The notes under the pieces: generated by a model
The model's input: the letters and a program-made list of their open reading frames with translations, nothing else
The model's database searches: none
Told to the model about the DNA's origin: nothing
Origin: Saccharina japonica
Taxonomy: Eukaryota > Sar > Phaeophyceae > Laminariales > Laminariaceae
Length of the DNA stretch: 64,000 nucleotides
Direction of reading: 5' to 3'
Assembly (NCBI GenBank): GCA_008828725.1
Contig: MEHQ01003653.1
Span: 1 to 64,000, forward strand
Translations under genes and position numbers: made by a program
Shown: positions 10,807 to 22,829 of the stretch, piece after piece
How positions within the stretch are numbered: position 1 is the stretch's first letter
Layout of the letters: each line of letters starts with the position of its first letter

Positions 10807-12250
10807 CAGGGGTCCGCATTTGACTTTGCCCAAAAATTATGAAAAGTAAACAAAAAAACAAAAAAACGTAGAATCACGAATAAAAACGAACAGCCCAGAA
10901 TGAAGGTACGTATCAAAAACCAAAGGCATTTTATCCCAACGATTGACATGACGAAAACTAAGTCCTGCTCGGTAACAAAATATATTGGAGCTCCCTTCGA
11001 CCCAATCCCGACGTCATTTGTACCCTTGTGGCCGGCACACTGCTCTCCGATCTGCCGGCAAGGCGTGTGTCTCCGAGCTGCTGCAAATCTGCAAATCGCT
11101 CGTCCCGAGTACGCCCTCTAACAAAATTAATGGGGCTCGAGCCAGCATCTCAGCCCAACGAAACCAAGGTTGACATGCACGCCACAACCCACAGGGTCAT
11201 TGTAACGTCGGCCGTTTCAAATTTCGTTGCTTGTATCGTTCGCGGGCTCAATTTCCTCGTACTCGTTCGGTGCATGTACTGCTGTAAGAAGGCCGCAAAT
11301 TACGAGTACACGAACCAAAATGTCTACAATAATATCATTTTGCCGATCGAGGAAACTTATGCAGATTCTGCTGCTTGTAGGTGCAACTCGTGCTCCACCT
11401 AGGGAAGAGGGGCGCAAGGGACATTTGGCGTGGCTGTTGTCCTCTATTAGAGGGTTCGAGGAGACCAATCGGCGACGCAAATGGTCTCGCCCTTCAGACA
11501 ACCCTTCAGAGGTAGGGCTGCCCTCCGTCCAAATTCGCCAAGAGAGAGATGTACCCCGAAAATCTCAACAGAGCAAATCAAGGACCAACTTCGAACAGCA
11601 GCTCGTTCTCCCTCGACAAGGCACCCCATGACCAGCTTCAGCCTCTCAAGTGGTCCCTCTGACCTCGGGAGACGGCCTCAAGTCGTCGCAGCCAAAAAGA
11701 AGCCTCCATCAGCGAGGTTTCAGCCTCTGATCTACGAGGATGATGTAGACGAAAACCGACGCGCCGCGACTCCACTCACTTCTGATCCGAACGAGTACGA
11801 GCAGATTGACCTCGCGAGCGATACAAGCAACGAAATTTGAAACGGCCGACGTTACAATGGCCGTGTAGGTTGTGGCGTGCCTGCCACCCCTGGCTTCGTT
11901 GGGCTAAGATGCTGGCTCGAGCCCCATTAATTTTGTTAGAGGGCGTACTCGGGACGAGCGATTTGCAGATTTGCAGCAGCTCGGAGACACACGCCTTGCC
12001 GGCAGATCGGGGAGCAGTGTGCCGGCCACAAGGGCTCAAATGACGTCGTGATTGGGTCGAAGGGAGCTCCAATATCTCGTGTTACCGAGCAGGCCTTCTT
12101 TTTCGTCATGTCAATCGTTGGGATAAAATGCCTTTGGTTTTTGATACGTATCTTCATTCTGGGCTGTTCGTTTTTGTTCGTGATTCTACTTCTTTTTTTT
12201 TTATATATACTTTTCCTCATTTATGGGAAAAGTCAAATGCGGACCCCTGT
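10806..12250. mobile_element. Long-inverted-arm element, about 0.46 kb arms
   Basis: The left arm (10806 to about 11272) and right arm (about 11785-12250) are inverted copies at roughly 90 percent identity, with outer ends ACAGGGGTCCGCATTTGACT and its complement. The central 0.5 kb is single copy. The arms give mirrored open frames: the peptide PNEYE..I appears near 11265 on minus and near 11790 on plus. The central plus frames (11227-11631 and 11481-11840) match nothing I recognise. A long-TIR DNA element (Mutator-like or foldback) is the simplest reading. I could not see a target-site duplication. Confidence 0.78.
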
Positions 12251-12554
12251 ACATATTTTAATAATACGAATTCCCTAATCAGAGACTGATGTTGCGGCAC
12301 AGGCAATGCGTCGAATACACGACCAATTTTATTGTTGTATGTTGTATACCAAGTATAGGTAGGTATAGATCAATCAAACTGATTTTAAGAGGACGAGCGC
12401 GCCCGCGTTTGACACGCTTTGTCGACATGATGAGTTACTATATTGACACTCGGAAACGTGCCCTCCTTGCTGGGAGCAGGACACAAAGGTAAAAATAATG
12501 CTCGATGATTGTCCGGACTCGCCCATGGAAAAAATGTGTTGTCTTATTGATTGT

Positions 12555-12790
12555 TGTGCGATATGTGTGTGTGTTCTCTACATTGAACCTTCCTTTCTAC
12601 CCGTCGACATCCAGCACACCCAGTGTCCGTGCCGATTCTTCACCCTAGAGAGGTACCAGTTATTATGTGGTCACAAAACTACGTCACAGAGATAGTACGC
12701 TGCAGTGCAGTAAGCAGAGCAGGCAATGCAATGTGATATACGACAGGCAATACTTACCCTACTATCAATCCAGGTGCATGAAAGAAAAAA
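12555..12790 (+). repeat. Microsatellite-linked dispersed repeat
   Basis: It starts TGTGTGTGTTCTCTACATTG, then CTTTCTACCCGTCGACATCC, and ends with GCATGAAAGAAAAAAAATGA. It is colinear with 34108-34345 in the opposite orientation, diverged by several percent. Confidence 0.78.
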
Positions 12791-13618
12791 AATGAGAGAA
12801 AAAATAAGGGAAAAAGCGAAGAGGAAAATAAGAATGAAAAATAAACATAATAAAGCAAGTCAACCAGGGGCGCCCAGAAAAAAGAGAAAACGACACGCCA
12901 CAGCCGCAGAGCTCGGAATAGAAAACCATTGCAACCGTTGTGATCACATGATGAAATAAGAAAATGTGAAAAAAAATTATCCTTATTTTCATTTTTTTCA
13001 CTTGGTTTTAGTAACCCTCCCCCCCCCTAACGAACAAAAAATTATGTGAGATGTCGAAAAATATTTTTTCGACCACCCGAGTCAACCAACAATCAAACAT
13101 CCAAACAAAAACATTACAAAATTAAAAGAAAGATGGTATTAATAGTGAAGGGCCAAGCTGGGGCAGTCAGGAGGTGGGAGGTGGGTGATGCCAGCTGCTA
13201 AGATGTTAACCATCTTACTTACCCGCTTTTCGTTTCAGACGAAGCATATAGATGAACTTCACTCAAATTTCCCCACTGAAATCCCCGCTTGTAGCGACGT
13301 TGCACGACTTGAATTCAAGTTTAAACTGTAAGTGTGATAGCATGTGTATACGCACTACACCCCCGGTCTACTCAGACTCCACTCTACGAATCTAAAATGG
13401 GGACTCAACATACAAGGTATATGTAAGACATAAAACACCCGACAGCAGTGAATATTATAGGCATTCAAAACAGCTGCAAGATCGAGGATTTCGCCGAAAC
13501 GCACATTTGCGGGCGGTGTGTGCGTTACAACGAACAGCAGTGTATATGCAAATATGTATATATCATGTATACATATGTATTAATATGGACGTTCGGTTAT
13601 TGTATTGATCATACTCTA
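12790..13618. other. AT-rich non-coding stretch
   Basis: A-rich sequence, a C run at about 13018-13027 and assorted short frames are present. No gene or repeat family was recognised. Confidence 0.4.
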
Positions 13619-15210
13619 CAAGAACGGTGGGAATGAGGAGCGTGACAGACGCCTTCAAGTGGTCAAACTCCTAACTGCATTAAGCTACTGCGTTGGCGGC
13701 TCTTCTCTTTTTGCTGTGTTCCTGCAATTAATTGTCATTGATGGGATCGTTTTTTATTCTAAGCGATTTGGGTCAGCACATAAACCTTTTTTTACTGACC
13801 GGCAGGTAATTGATGGGTGTGCGTGGTGGGTGAGAGATTTACTGGGTTGGTCGGTTGGTCCCTCGGCTGGTAGTCCCACAATCACCAACACCACCCACCA
13901 ACATTTACTGTTAATTAAGCGATGCGTGTCAGCGCAAAAACCTTGTACGAGTACAGAGAAAAATGTACCAGTAAACAAATACATCTGAATCATTTCATAA
14001 TTCGTTTTTGTTGTATGATCTTTTTGCTCGTATTTTGTAAAATCTGTATCAGGTATCAGGTCGGTTGGTCCCTGGGCTGGTAGTCCTACAATCACCAACA
14101 CCACCCACCAACATTTATTGTTAAGCGATGCGTGTCAGCGCAAAAACCTTGTACAGAGAAAAATGCAAACTAAGAAATCTGAATCATTTCAGAATTCGTT
14201 TTTATTTGTATTGTCTTTTTGCTCGTATTTCGTAAAATCTGTATCATTTCAGAAATCGTGTTTTATTGTCTTTTTGTTTTCTGCATCTCTCAGCAGCAGC
14301 AGCAGATAAGAAATGGGATGGACAAAAAAAACAAAATGCTGCTGCTGCTGAACGAGTGCGTACCAGGAACCACCACCAAACCACGGGACGAAGCCACCAC
14401 CAACCACCACCAGCCACTACGAGCAACAACAACTTCTGGTGCTCCTGCGGCTCGTGGGGCAGGGGTGGTGGCGGTGGTGGTGATGGTCGTCGTTGTGGTG
14501 TTTGCTGGTGATGGTGGTGTGTGTGCTGTGTGCGATGATGGTCTTCCTCTTCTCGTCCGATCATCACCGTTGTTGCTCTACTGCCGAGAAATGTGGTCTT
14601 CAGTTTCAACCCTTGACAGCCTTGACATGCCGTGACTGTCACCAAACAACTAGTTTTTAGTGTGGAACACGCCACCCTACACCCTTGACAGCGCATGTTT
14701 TGCCTTGCTTGACATGTCTCCTCATCGTTGCTATATACTACTGCTAGTTTGCTCTACTGCCGAGAAATCCCAGTGACACAATTTGGTACTGGCAACAGTT
14801 TAGGGCAGTCACTACCGCCTAGCTCTCCGATCTCGGCACGGCTTTCGACACGAATAGCACAGGACGGTCGGCACAAATAGCGGGCCTCTATCAGTCCCGA
14901 GCGTGTCTGAATCGGTTCAGTGTACGCGTCGCGCGCCAAAAAAAAGCAAAGCGAAAAAAAAAACCAAAGCGAACGAAGTGCAGACGAGCAGACAGACGAG
15001 CAGACAGACGAGCAGACAGACAAACCTCAATATTAAGGATTCTTTAAATAAAGCCACGCTGCGGCAGCTTTCAGAACTGTTTTTTGTCCGTTTGTGTCCG
15101 TTCGCGACCAGGGGGGTACACCCCCACGGGCACATACCCAACCATTATGAAGAGCATCTATTGATGCTTCGAAGGGCTGCGCCCTTCTCAGCATCAATAT
15201 CTCCTCATTA
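13619..15210. repeat. Tandem unit 1 of 3 (1592 bp)
   Basis: The unit starts CAAGAACGGTGGGAATGAGG and ends with a hairpin (15159-15199) followed by TCTCCTCATTA. Within the unit, about 13847-13966 and 14061-14166 are themselves direct repeats (GGTCGGTTGGTCCCT...AAAACCTTGTAC). It differs from units 2 and 3 only at homopolymers and a few bases. The long frames inside (on both strands, up to 225 codons across the junction) lack ATG starts or recognisable domains and are not called. Confidence 0.95.
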
Positions 15211-16802
15211 CAAGAACGGTGGGAATGAGGAGCGTGACAGACGCCTTCAAGTGGTCAAACTCCTAACTGCATTAAGCTACTGCGTTGGCGGCTCTTCTCT
15301 TTTTGCTGTGTTCCTGCAATTAATTGTCATTGATGGGATCGTTTTTTATTCTAAGCGATTTGGGTCAGCACATAAACCTTTTTTTACTGACCGGCAGGTA
15401 ATTGATGGGTGTGCGTGGTGGGTGAGAGATTTACTGGGTTGGTCGGTTGGTCCCTCGGCTGGTAGTCCCACAATCACCAACACCACCCACCAACATTTAC
15501 TGTTAATTAAGCGATGCGTGTCAGCGCAAAAACCTTGTACGAGTACAGAGAAAAATGTACCAGTAAACAAATACATCTGAATCATTTCATAATTCGTTTT
15601 TGTTGTATGATCTTTTTGCTCGTATTTTGTAAAATCTGTATCAGGTATCAGGTCGGTTGGTCCCTGGGCTGGTAGTCCTACAATCACCAACACCACCCAC
15701 CAACATTTATTGTTAAGCGATGCGTGTCAGCGCAAAAACCTTGTACAGAGAAAAATGCAAACTAAGAAATCTGAATCATTTCAGAATTCGTTTTTATTTG
15801 TATTGTCTTTTTGCTCGTATTTCGTAAAATCTGTATCATTTCAGAAATCGTGTTTTATTGTCTTTTTGTTTTCTGCATCTCTCAGCAGCAGCAGCAGATA
15901 AGAAATGGGATGGAAAAAAAAAACAAAATGCTGCTGCTGCTGAACGAGTGCGTACCAGGAACCACCACCAAACCACGGGACGAAGCCACCACCAACCACC
16001 ACCAGCCACTACGAGCAACAACAACTTCTGGTGCTCCTGCGGCTCGTGGGGCAGGGGTGGTGGCGGTGGTGGTGATGGTCGTCGTTGTGGTGTTTGCTGG
16101 TGATGGTGGTGTGTGTGCTGTGTGCGATGATGGTCTTCCTCTTCTCGTCCGATCATCACCGTTGTTGCTCTACTGCCGAGAAATGTGGTCTTCAGTTTCA
16201 ACCCTTGACAGCCTTGACATGCCGTGACTGTCACCAAACAACTAGTTTTTAGTGTGGAACACGCCACCCTACACCCTTGACAGCGCATGTTTTGCCTTGC
16301 TTGACATGTCTCCTCATCGTTGCTATATACTACTGCTAGTTTGCTCTACTGCCGAGAAATCCCAGTGACACAATTTGGTACTGGCAACAGTTTAGGGCAG
16401 TCACTACCGCCTAGCTCTCCGATCTCGGCACGGCTTTCGACACGAATAGCACAGGACGGTCGGCACAAATAGCGGGCCTCTATCAGTCCCGAGCGTGTCT
16501 GAATCGGTTCAGTGTACGCGTCGCGCGCCAAAAAAAAGCAAAGCGAAAAAAAAAACCAAAGCGAACGAAGTGCAGACGAGCAGACAGACGAGCAGACAGA
16601 CGAGCAGACAGACAAACCTCAATATTAAGGATTCTTTAAATAAAGCCACGCTGCGGCAGCTTTCAGAACTGTTTTTTGTCCGTTTGTGTCCGTTCGCGAC
16701 CAGGGGGGTACACCCCCACGGGCACATACCCAACCATTATGAAGAGCATCTATTGATGCTTCGAAGGGCTGCGCCCTTCTCAGCATCAATATCTCCTCAT
16801 TA
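15211..16802. repeat. Tandem unit 2 of 3 (1592 bp)
   Basis: It has exactly the same length as unit 1; the clearest change is in the A-run after GGGATGG near 15914. The terminal hairpin is at 16751-16791. Confidence 0.95.
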
Positions 16803-18411
16803 CAAGAACGGTGGGAATGAGGAGCGTGACAGACGCCTTCAAGTGGTCAAACTCCTAACTGCATTAAGCTACTGCGTTGGCGGCTCTTCTCTTTTTGCTG
16901 TGTTCCTGCAATTAATTGTCATTGATGGGATCGTTTTTTATTCTAAGCGATTTGGGTCAGCACATAAACCTTTTTTTACTGACCGGCAGGTAATTGATGG
17001 GTGTGCGTGGTGGGTGAGAGATTTACTGGGTTGGTCGGTTGGTCCCTCGGCTGGTAGTCCCACAATCACCAACACCACCCACCAACATTTACTGTTAATT
17101 AAGCGATGCGTGTCAGCGCAAAAACCTTGTACGAGTACAGAGAAAAATGTACCAGTAAACAAATACATCTGAATCATTTCATAATTCGTTTTTGTTGTAT
17201 GATCTTTTTGCTCGTATTTTGTAAAATCTGTATCAGGTATCAGGTCGGTTGGTCCCTGGGCTGGTAGTCCTACAATCACCAACACCACCCACCAACATTT
17301 ATTGTTAAGCGATGCGTGTCAGCGCAAAAACCTTGTACAGAGAAAAATGCAAACTACGTAAGAAATCTGAATCATTTCAGAATTCGTTTTTATTTGTATT
17401 GTCTTTTTGCTCGTATTTCGTAAAATCTGTATCATTTCAGAAATCGTTTTTTATTGTCTTTTTGTTTTCTGCATCTCTCAGCAGCAGCAGCAGATAAGAA
17501 ATGGGATGAAAAAAAAAAACAAAATGCTGCTGCTGCTGAACGAGTGCGTACCAGGAACCACCACCAAACCACGGGACGAAGCCACCACCAACCACCACCA
17601 GCCACTACGAGCAACAACAACTTCTGGTGCTCCTGCGGCTCGTGGGGCAGGGGTGGTGGCGGTGGTGGTGATGGTCGTCGTTGTGGTGTTTGCTGGTGAT
17701 GGTGGTGTGTGTGCTGTGTGCGATGATGGTCTTCCTCTTCTCGTCCGATCATCACCGTTGTTGCTCTACTGCCGAGAAATGTGGTCTTCAGTTTCAACCC
17801 TTGACAGCCTTGACATGCCGTGACTGTCACCAAACAACTAGTTTTTAGTGTGGAACACGCCACCCTACACCCTTGACAGCGCATGTTTTGCCTTGCTTGA
17901 CATGTCTCCTCATCGTTGCTATATACTACTGCTAGTTTGCTCTACTGCCGAGAAATCCCAGTGACACAATTTGGTACTGGCAACAGTTTAGGGCAGTCAC
18001 TACCGCCTAGCTCTCCGATCTCGGCACGGCTTTCGACACGAATAGCACAGGACGGTCGGCACAAATAGCGGGCCTCTATCAGTCCCGAGCGTGTCTGAAT
18101 CGGTTCAGTGTACGCGTCGCGCGCCAAAAAAAAGCAAAGCGAAAAAAAAAAGCAAAGCGAACGAAGTGCAGACGAGCAGACAGACGAGCAGACAGACGAG
18201 CAGACAGACGAGCAGACAGACAAACCTCAATATTAAGGATTCTTTAAATAAAGCCACGCTGCGGCAGCTTTCAGAACTGTTTTTTGTCCGTTTGTGTCCG
18301 TTCGCGACCAGGGGGGTACACCCCCACGGGCACATACCCAACCATTATGAAGAGCATCTATTGATGCTTCGAAGGGCTTCGCCCTTCTCAGCATCAAATA
18401 TCTCCTCATTA
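16803..18411. repeat. Tandem unit 3 of 3 (1609 bp)
   Basis: It is 17 bp longer than the other units: one extra 12-bp ACGAGCAGACAG copy near 18175-18220, a 4-bp insert near 17357, and one base in the terminal hairpin, whose loop and stem end are altered (18359-18400). The last unit stops at the same CTCCTCATTA end as the others, which defines the unit border. Confidence 0.95.
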
Positions 18412-18474
18412 TAATATTCTATACAAACATATAACTATGAACAACGCGTTGAGAATGCTGAACCCTCTGCACCA

Positions 18475-18610
18475 TAACAACCAAGGCATGAACCGTGGTG
18501 GAGAGGAGGGAGATGAGCCCGCTTCGTGACCTCGGATACGAGTTACGACTATGGAGGGAGAGGGACAGAAGTGCGAAGATAATAAATGGGATGGAGATAA
18601 AAACACATCA
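18475..18610 (+). mobile_element. tRNA-derived SINE, 5'-truncated copy d
   Basis: It matches the 3' half of copy a: GGAGAGGAGGGAGATGAGCC, then GAGTTACGACTATGGAGGGA, then AATAAATGGGATGG and an A-rich tail. The tRNA-like head is missing, as in incomplete reverse transcription. Confidence 0.75.
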
Positions 18611-18884
18611 AATACAAAATACAAAATATCATGAACCTATCCTAAATACGGCCAGTAGTCTGAAATTAAAAATAACACGACCATGTAAGGAGGATTATCA
18701 AACCTAGATATCCCAAAAACGGAAAGAGAGGTGGAAGATTACGCTATTGTAACAACGGCAAGCATGTAAGACTGCTGTAGGATAGTGAGACTAAGACGCC
18801 TCTTGGGAGCGTCATGCCTTGTCATTTAGTGTTGAGAGGTTCATGTAATTACAGCAGTAGATGCCTCATGGATATATTCTCTTT

Positions 18885-19625
18885 AATGGGCCTCTTGGTA
18901 CAAACAAAATAGGAGCAAGTAAGAGCAAATAAATCCGTTTTTTTTTCAGTTGCTATACTATTGCTGGTATAATTTCTACCTTTTCATGATGCCCTACAGA
19001 TAACAACCTTGCTACAGTTCTAATGCTCGGATTGCCGCCAGTTGAGTAGTTTTGAAGCGCGTAGGTCGTGGTTGACATTTTTGTCTCAGGAGGCGTATCG
19101 ATCCGACGCGTGTTTCGTCAAGTAAAGTGCCTCTCTTACTCGAAAACGACTCGCCATACTGTACCCCTGGTACCCGAGACGAATTTGAAAATGGCAGTTT
19201 CTCCGGCTGCTAACATTGTTTTAACTCCGATTTTCGACGAGGACGCCGAGTACTATTAATAGTACATGAAACTAGCTGGGCCTCTAGTTTGACCGTCCGA
19301 AGCGTTCTACGTGACCACAGCAGTGTAGATACCAAACATGAGCTCCGAAACGATCAACGAGTCGTTTTCGAGCAAGAGGCACGTTCCGTGATGAAAATCG
19401 CGCCTGATCGATACGCCTCCTGAGACACAAATGTTGACCACGACCTAGTCTCTCCACAACTACTCACCTGACGGCAAACCGAGCAGTAGAACTGTAGCGA
19501 AGTGCTTTTTCGTACGTGGGGAGTCATGAAAAGGTAAGAAGTATACCAGAAATAGTATGGCGACTGAAACAAAACGGATTTATTTGTTATTTGCTCTTGT
19601 TTTGTTTGCCCGAAGAGGCCCCTTA
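18885..19625. repeat. Diverged inverted duplication
   Basis: The left arm (about 18885-19170) and the inverted right arm (about 19355-19625) share GTCTCAGGAGGCGTATCGAT, CTCGAAAACGACTCG and the outer AAATAAATCCG..GGCCTCTT block. Identity is roughly 75-85 percent by eye. Confidence 0.7.
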
Positions 19626-19734
19626 AGGGGAACTTCCGACAAAATATATAAGATCACTGCAGTCTTGCAAAAACGAATGCGTTTTTTACTTTCAGTTTCA
19701 ATACTGTTTTCTGGTATTTGTCCGACTCCATACG

Positions 19735-20095
19735 CACCGAAAACGACGTATCTCCAGTGCTAATGCTCCAACCTACTCCCTGTGAGCGGTGTTAAAGACG
19801 ATAGGTTATGGGAAACATTTGTTTCACAGGGGCCGGTTTGATCCGACTCCTTGCTTTCTCACGAGACGTTCATCTTACTCAAAAACGCCTTCCCATACCC
19901 CTGCTACCCAAAGACGTATTTGACAAGTGGAAGCTTCTCCGGGTGCTGATGCTGTGTCGGAGCTCAAATATTTGAGGAGGACGCTGAGCAGTAGTAAAGG
20001 GAAAGCTACCCGTGTCTCTGGTTCGACCGTGCGCAGCGTCCTACGATGGCCCCAGCAAGAGTGTAGTTACCAAACCGGAGTCCCGAAACGATAAA
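19735..20095 (+). repeat. Older direct copy of 18990-19345
   Basis: Blocks such as TGATCCGAC, CTTACTCAAAAACGCC, GAGGAGGACGCTGAGCAGTA and CCGAAACGATAAA follow the same order as at 18990-19345. In one frame the two copies give related peptides (around FVS.G...I and DEDAE or EEDAE), so an old coding sequence is possible, but both copies contain stops. Confidence 0.55.
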
Positions 20096-21880
20096 AATCT
20101 TGCTTCTGCTTGCTTCTGCGGACTTTTATTTCGTGACGCAAACACAGCAATGTCTGCCCTCCCTTGCAGATCCAAGAGTCCCCACACATCTTCGACAATA
20201 TATCGAACAAGCTATACGTCGGTCGAGAGCTGGTCTGAGCAGTGGAGCTGTAGCTATGCCGTGCTAGGTAGCGAGTACTGCTATGTTGTTAATTGTACCG
20301 TAAATTGTGTATTGCTACAAATAAGACCAAACAGTTTTTTATCAAAATACCTACCAGGTACTACAGTCAGTACACTTTTTATATTAGTAGTATTATCATC
20401 TTGGCCATCCGACCATGTGCAGCATGAGCTTCAAGGTTGATCACTTATAACATTCCTTCCCGAAAGCAGAAATCCACGGAAACAAAGACATAATATTTTG
20501 AGCGAAGGGGCCCTTTTGTACGTGAACTGTTTCAACTTCTGATGTATACACTTAAACGAAGGAGGCAACGGGGGTAGAGTACCGACGCATAATAAAAAAT
20601 TGAAATCTTAGGTTATGGTACATCACCAAGGATGAAAAGCGAGGGCGGGGTAGGCGTGGTGGATCCGCAAGACGCGACATGTGTCAACAAATTGATAATT
20701 AAATACCACAGGCTAATCGTGGTTTGTAGTATTTATAAGGATCGGACGGGGCCGCCTATCGGCGGCCCCGCCCTCCATAAAAGTTGGAGAGTGAAGATAA
20801 AAGAGTAAATCGAGAAGTGATGGCGGTACCAAGAGGTGGAGGTTTCCGCAGGGAATGAAGTAAAATTTGAAAAGTGGAAACGCAATGTGTATAAGTTTGA
20901 AGGTGACAATTAAAAAAGCGCGAACGCATCGTGTATAAGTGTGACGGTGACGAAACATCAATTCCCAAAGGACAGGGAAAAATAAAACGACGAGGGAAAA
21001 AGCACCTTGCGTGAAAGGGTTTAAAAGCGCTTTGGTCTGTGGCCGTGACATTCCCGGGGGAAAAATCCCGTTGGACGTGCGCATTTAGCGCCAAAAATGA
21101 AGTTGCCAAACACGGTGAAGTTTTATGATCATTTAGCAGATAATAACACGTACACCCTGGCGAGACGCACACATGAAAACACACGCCGTATCTCTGAACT
21201 TGAACTGCATCAGCACTGCGGCTCGTGGTTGGAACAGGTTGAAATTGAACCTGCCACGCAAATTGTAGGCCATACGTGTAACCTCAGCACTACGCACATG
21301 GCGTCACGGCAGAACTCTTATAGAACGCGTACATAGATATGTATGCACCCAGAGGGTTGAAAATACGCTAAACTCTCTCAATAAAGTGATAAAAAACTCA
21401 GAAAGGAACGATAACCGTTGGAAAAACATAAACGCCAGGCAAGCCAACCCACCATTGATACGGGTACAGGAAAAACTACCCTGATGAACGACACACACTT
21501 CATCATGTCATAAGTTCGTACTCGTAAAAGACAATGAAAAATCTCAGTACACCGTACTGAAAAGGAAGGCCGCGAAAACATAAATTAACGCTAGCGAAAC
21601 CACCCCGGTTTTCCTTCTGGTGCTGAACTGACTGTCCTAGGGAAAGATAGTTACGGGAAAGGCAGAGTGTCTTGAGATTCCGCAATCGAACACTTGGGAC
21701 AACCTAAATACGCCAAATAAAGGCACTGGGCCTGGAAAGCAGCGCAGCCGCATACCGGAACGTAAAAATGAGAACGGCAACAGACTAAAGAAGATGCGTA
21801 ATTCCACAATTGGTGGAAGCATCTTGACGGAAGCCTTGGGTAGGAAGACGCCGAGAATCCATCAGGGAGGGGTATGGCAT
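20096..21880. other. Non-coding stretch with a strong GC hairpin
   Basis: A perfect 9-bp stem, GGGGCCGCC / GGCGGCCCC with a TATC loop, lies at 20748-20769. A short diverged direct repeat (GTGTATAAGTTTGAAGGTGA and GTGTATAAGTGTGACGGTGA) is at about 20886 and 20930. No protein homology was recognised. The 3' end of the Helitron relic should lie in this interval, but I could not place its terminus with confidence. Confidence 0.45.
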
Positions 21881-21884
21881 CTCC

Positions 21885-22829
21885 TCATGACGAAGAAGGA
21901 GGGCCACCACCTGTGGCGGGGGGTGGTTGGTGGTGAGCGTCGGGAATAATTAGCTTGAAAGTGTCATAATGGCGGGAGAGTTGTGTGTAACGCAGGTGGA
22001 TATCTTGTGTCGTGGCGAAATCAGGGGGAGGGAGTGTGCTGTGGTCGAAGTGAACGTGGATTTCTTTTCCGAAGATAGCTGATACGGCTGTCAATTCTGG
22101 TTGACCCATGTATGTGTATGGTAAGGACATCCTGGCAAGGTAGTCGTCGTATGAGTTGTATGTGGAGGGCTGCAATCCGGAAGCATAGAGAACCTCGATA
22201 CCGATACCCTCGTAAATACGTAGGTCGCTGTTGTCACGATTTTGAGATATGTACTGCACGACTTGTTCTCCAATTTGAAGATGTAAATCAGGGTTTCCGA
22301 GAAAGTGCCTAGCAATTGCTCGGAAACCACAGGCACCGTCGCCAACTTCAGGTTGAAAACGCCAATATGGTAGGTCGGGAGGGCTAGGTGGAGGGGCAGG
22401 AGGAGGTGCAGAGGGAGGGGAAGGAGGGTTGTTATGGGTTACAATGCCTGTGGCAGCCTCGATAAAAGCACAATAGACGATGTTGTCGGAGTAAGGCACG
22501 GCGTTAAGAACTTGAGAAGGGGGTATAAGACACATTATTGACAGCTTGTTTTGGGCGCAACTCAAGGCCACGTAGAGCTGGCCCTGTGCAAAGGGTGAAG
22601 ATCGCAAATCTAGGCCGATGCGAGTGAGTGTTTGTCCTTGGCTTTTGTTGATGGTCATGTCGTATGCTGGGCGAAGGGGAAATTGGACTCGGGAAAAAGA
22701 TATGCCTTTTCTACCAACAGTAGCCGTGAAATTCATTCTTGGTATGAAACCGATCGGGTGGGGTTTCTCTTCGGTGAGGAGTTCAGCCTGAATAACACGG
22801 CTATTGGGGATATAGCATGCAGAACACAT
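21885..22829 (-). pseudogene. Helitron helicase C terminus fused to OTU-like protease
   Basis: The longest intact piece of the relic, about 310 codons ending at 21885. The first third has the superfamily 1 helicase motifs RPAYDMTINKSQGQTL and GQLYVALSC. A Pro/Ser-rich linker follows (SPPSAPPPAPPPSPP). The last 180 residues resemble an OTU cysteine protease: DGACGFRAI provides the Asp-Gly-x-Cys nucleophile region and SRHYDTF the late histidine. OTU domains are known in some Helitron lineages; what this one does is not known. This piece joins the upstream helicase by a frameshift near 22810. Confidence 0.87.

Noticed and set aside
14903..15580. A 225-codon open frame repeated in units 1-2 and 2-3 of the tandem array
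   Set aside because: It crosses the unit junction, begins at a non-ATG codon, and contains simple-repeat peptides (SRQT). It is open because the DNA is duplicated, not because of selection; the same frame ends early at the last unit.
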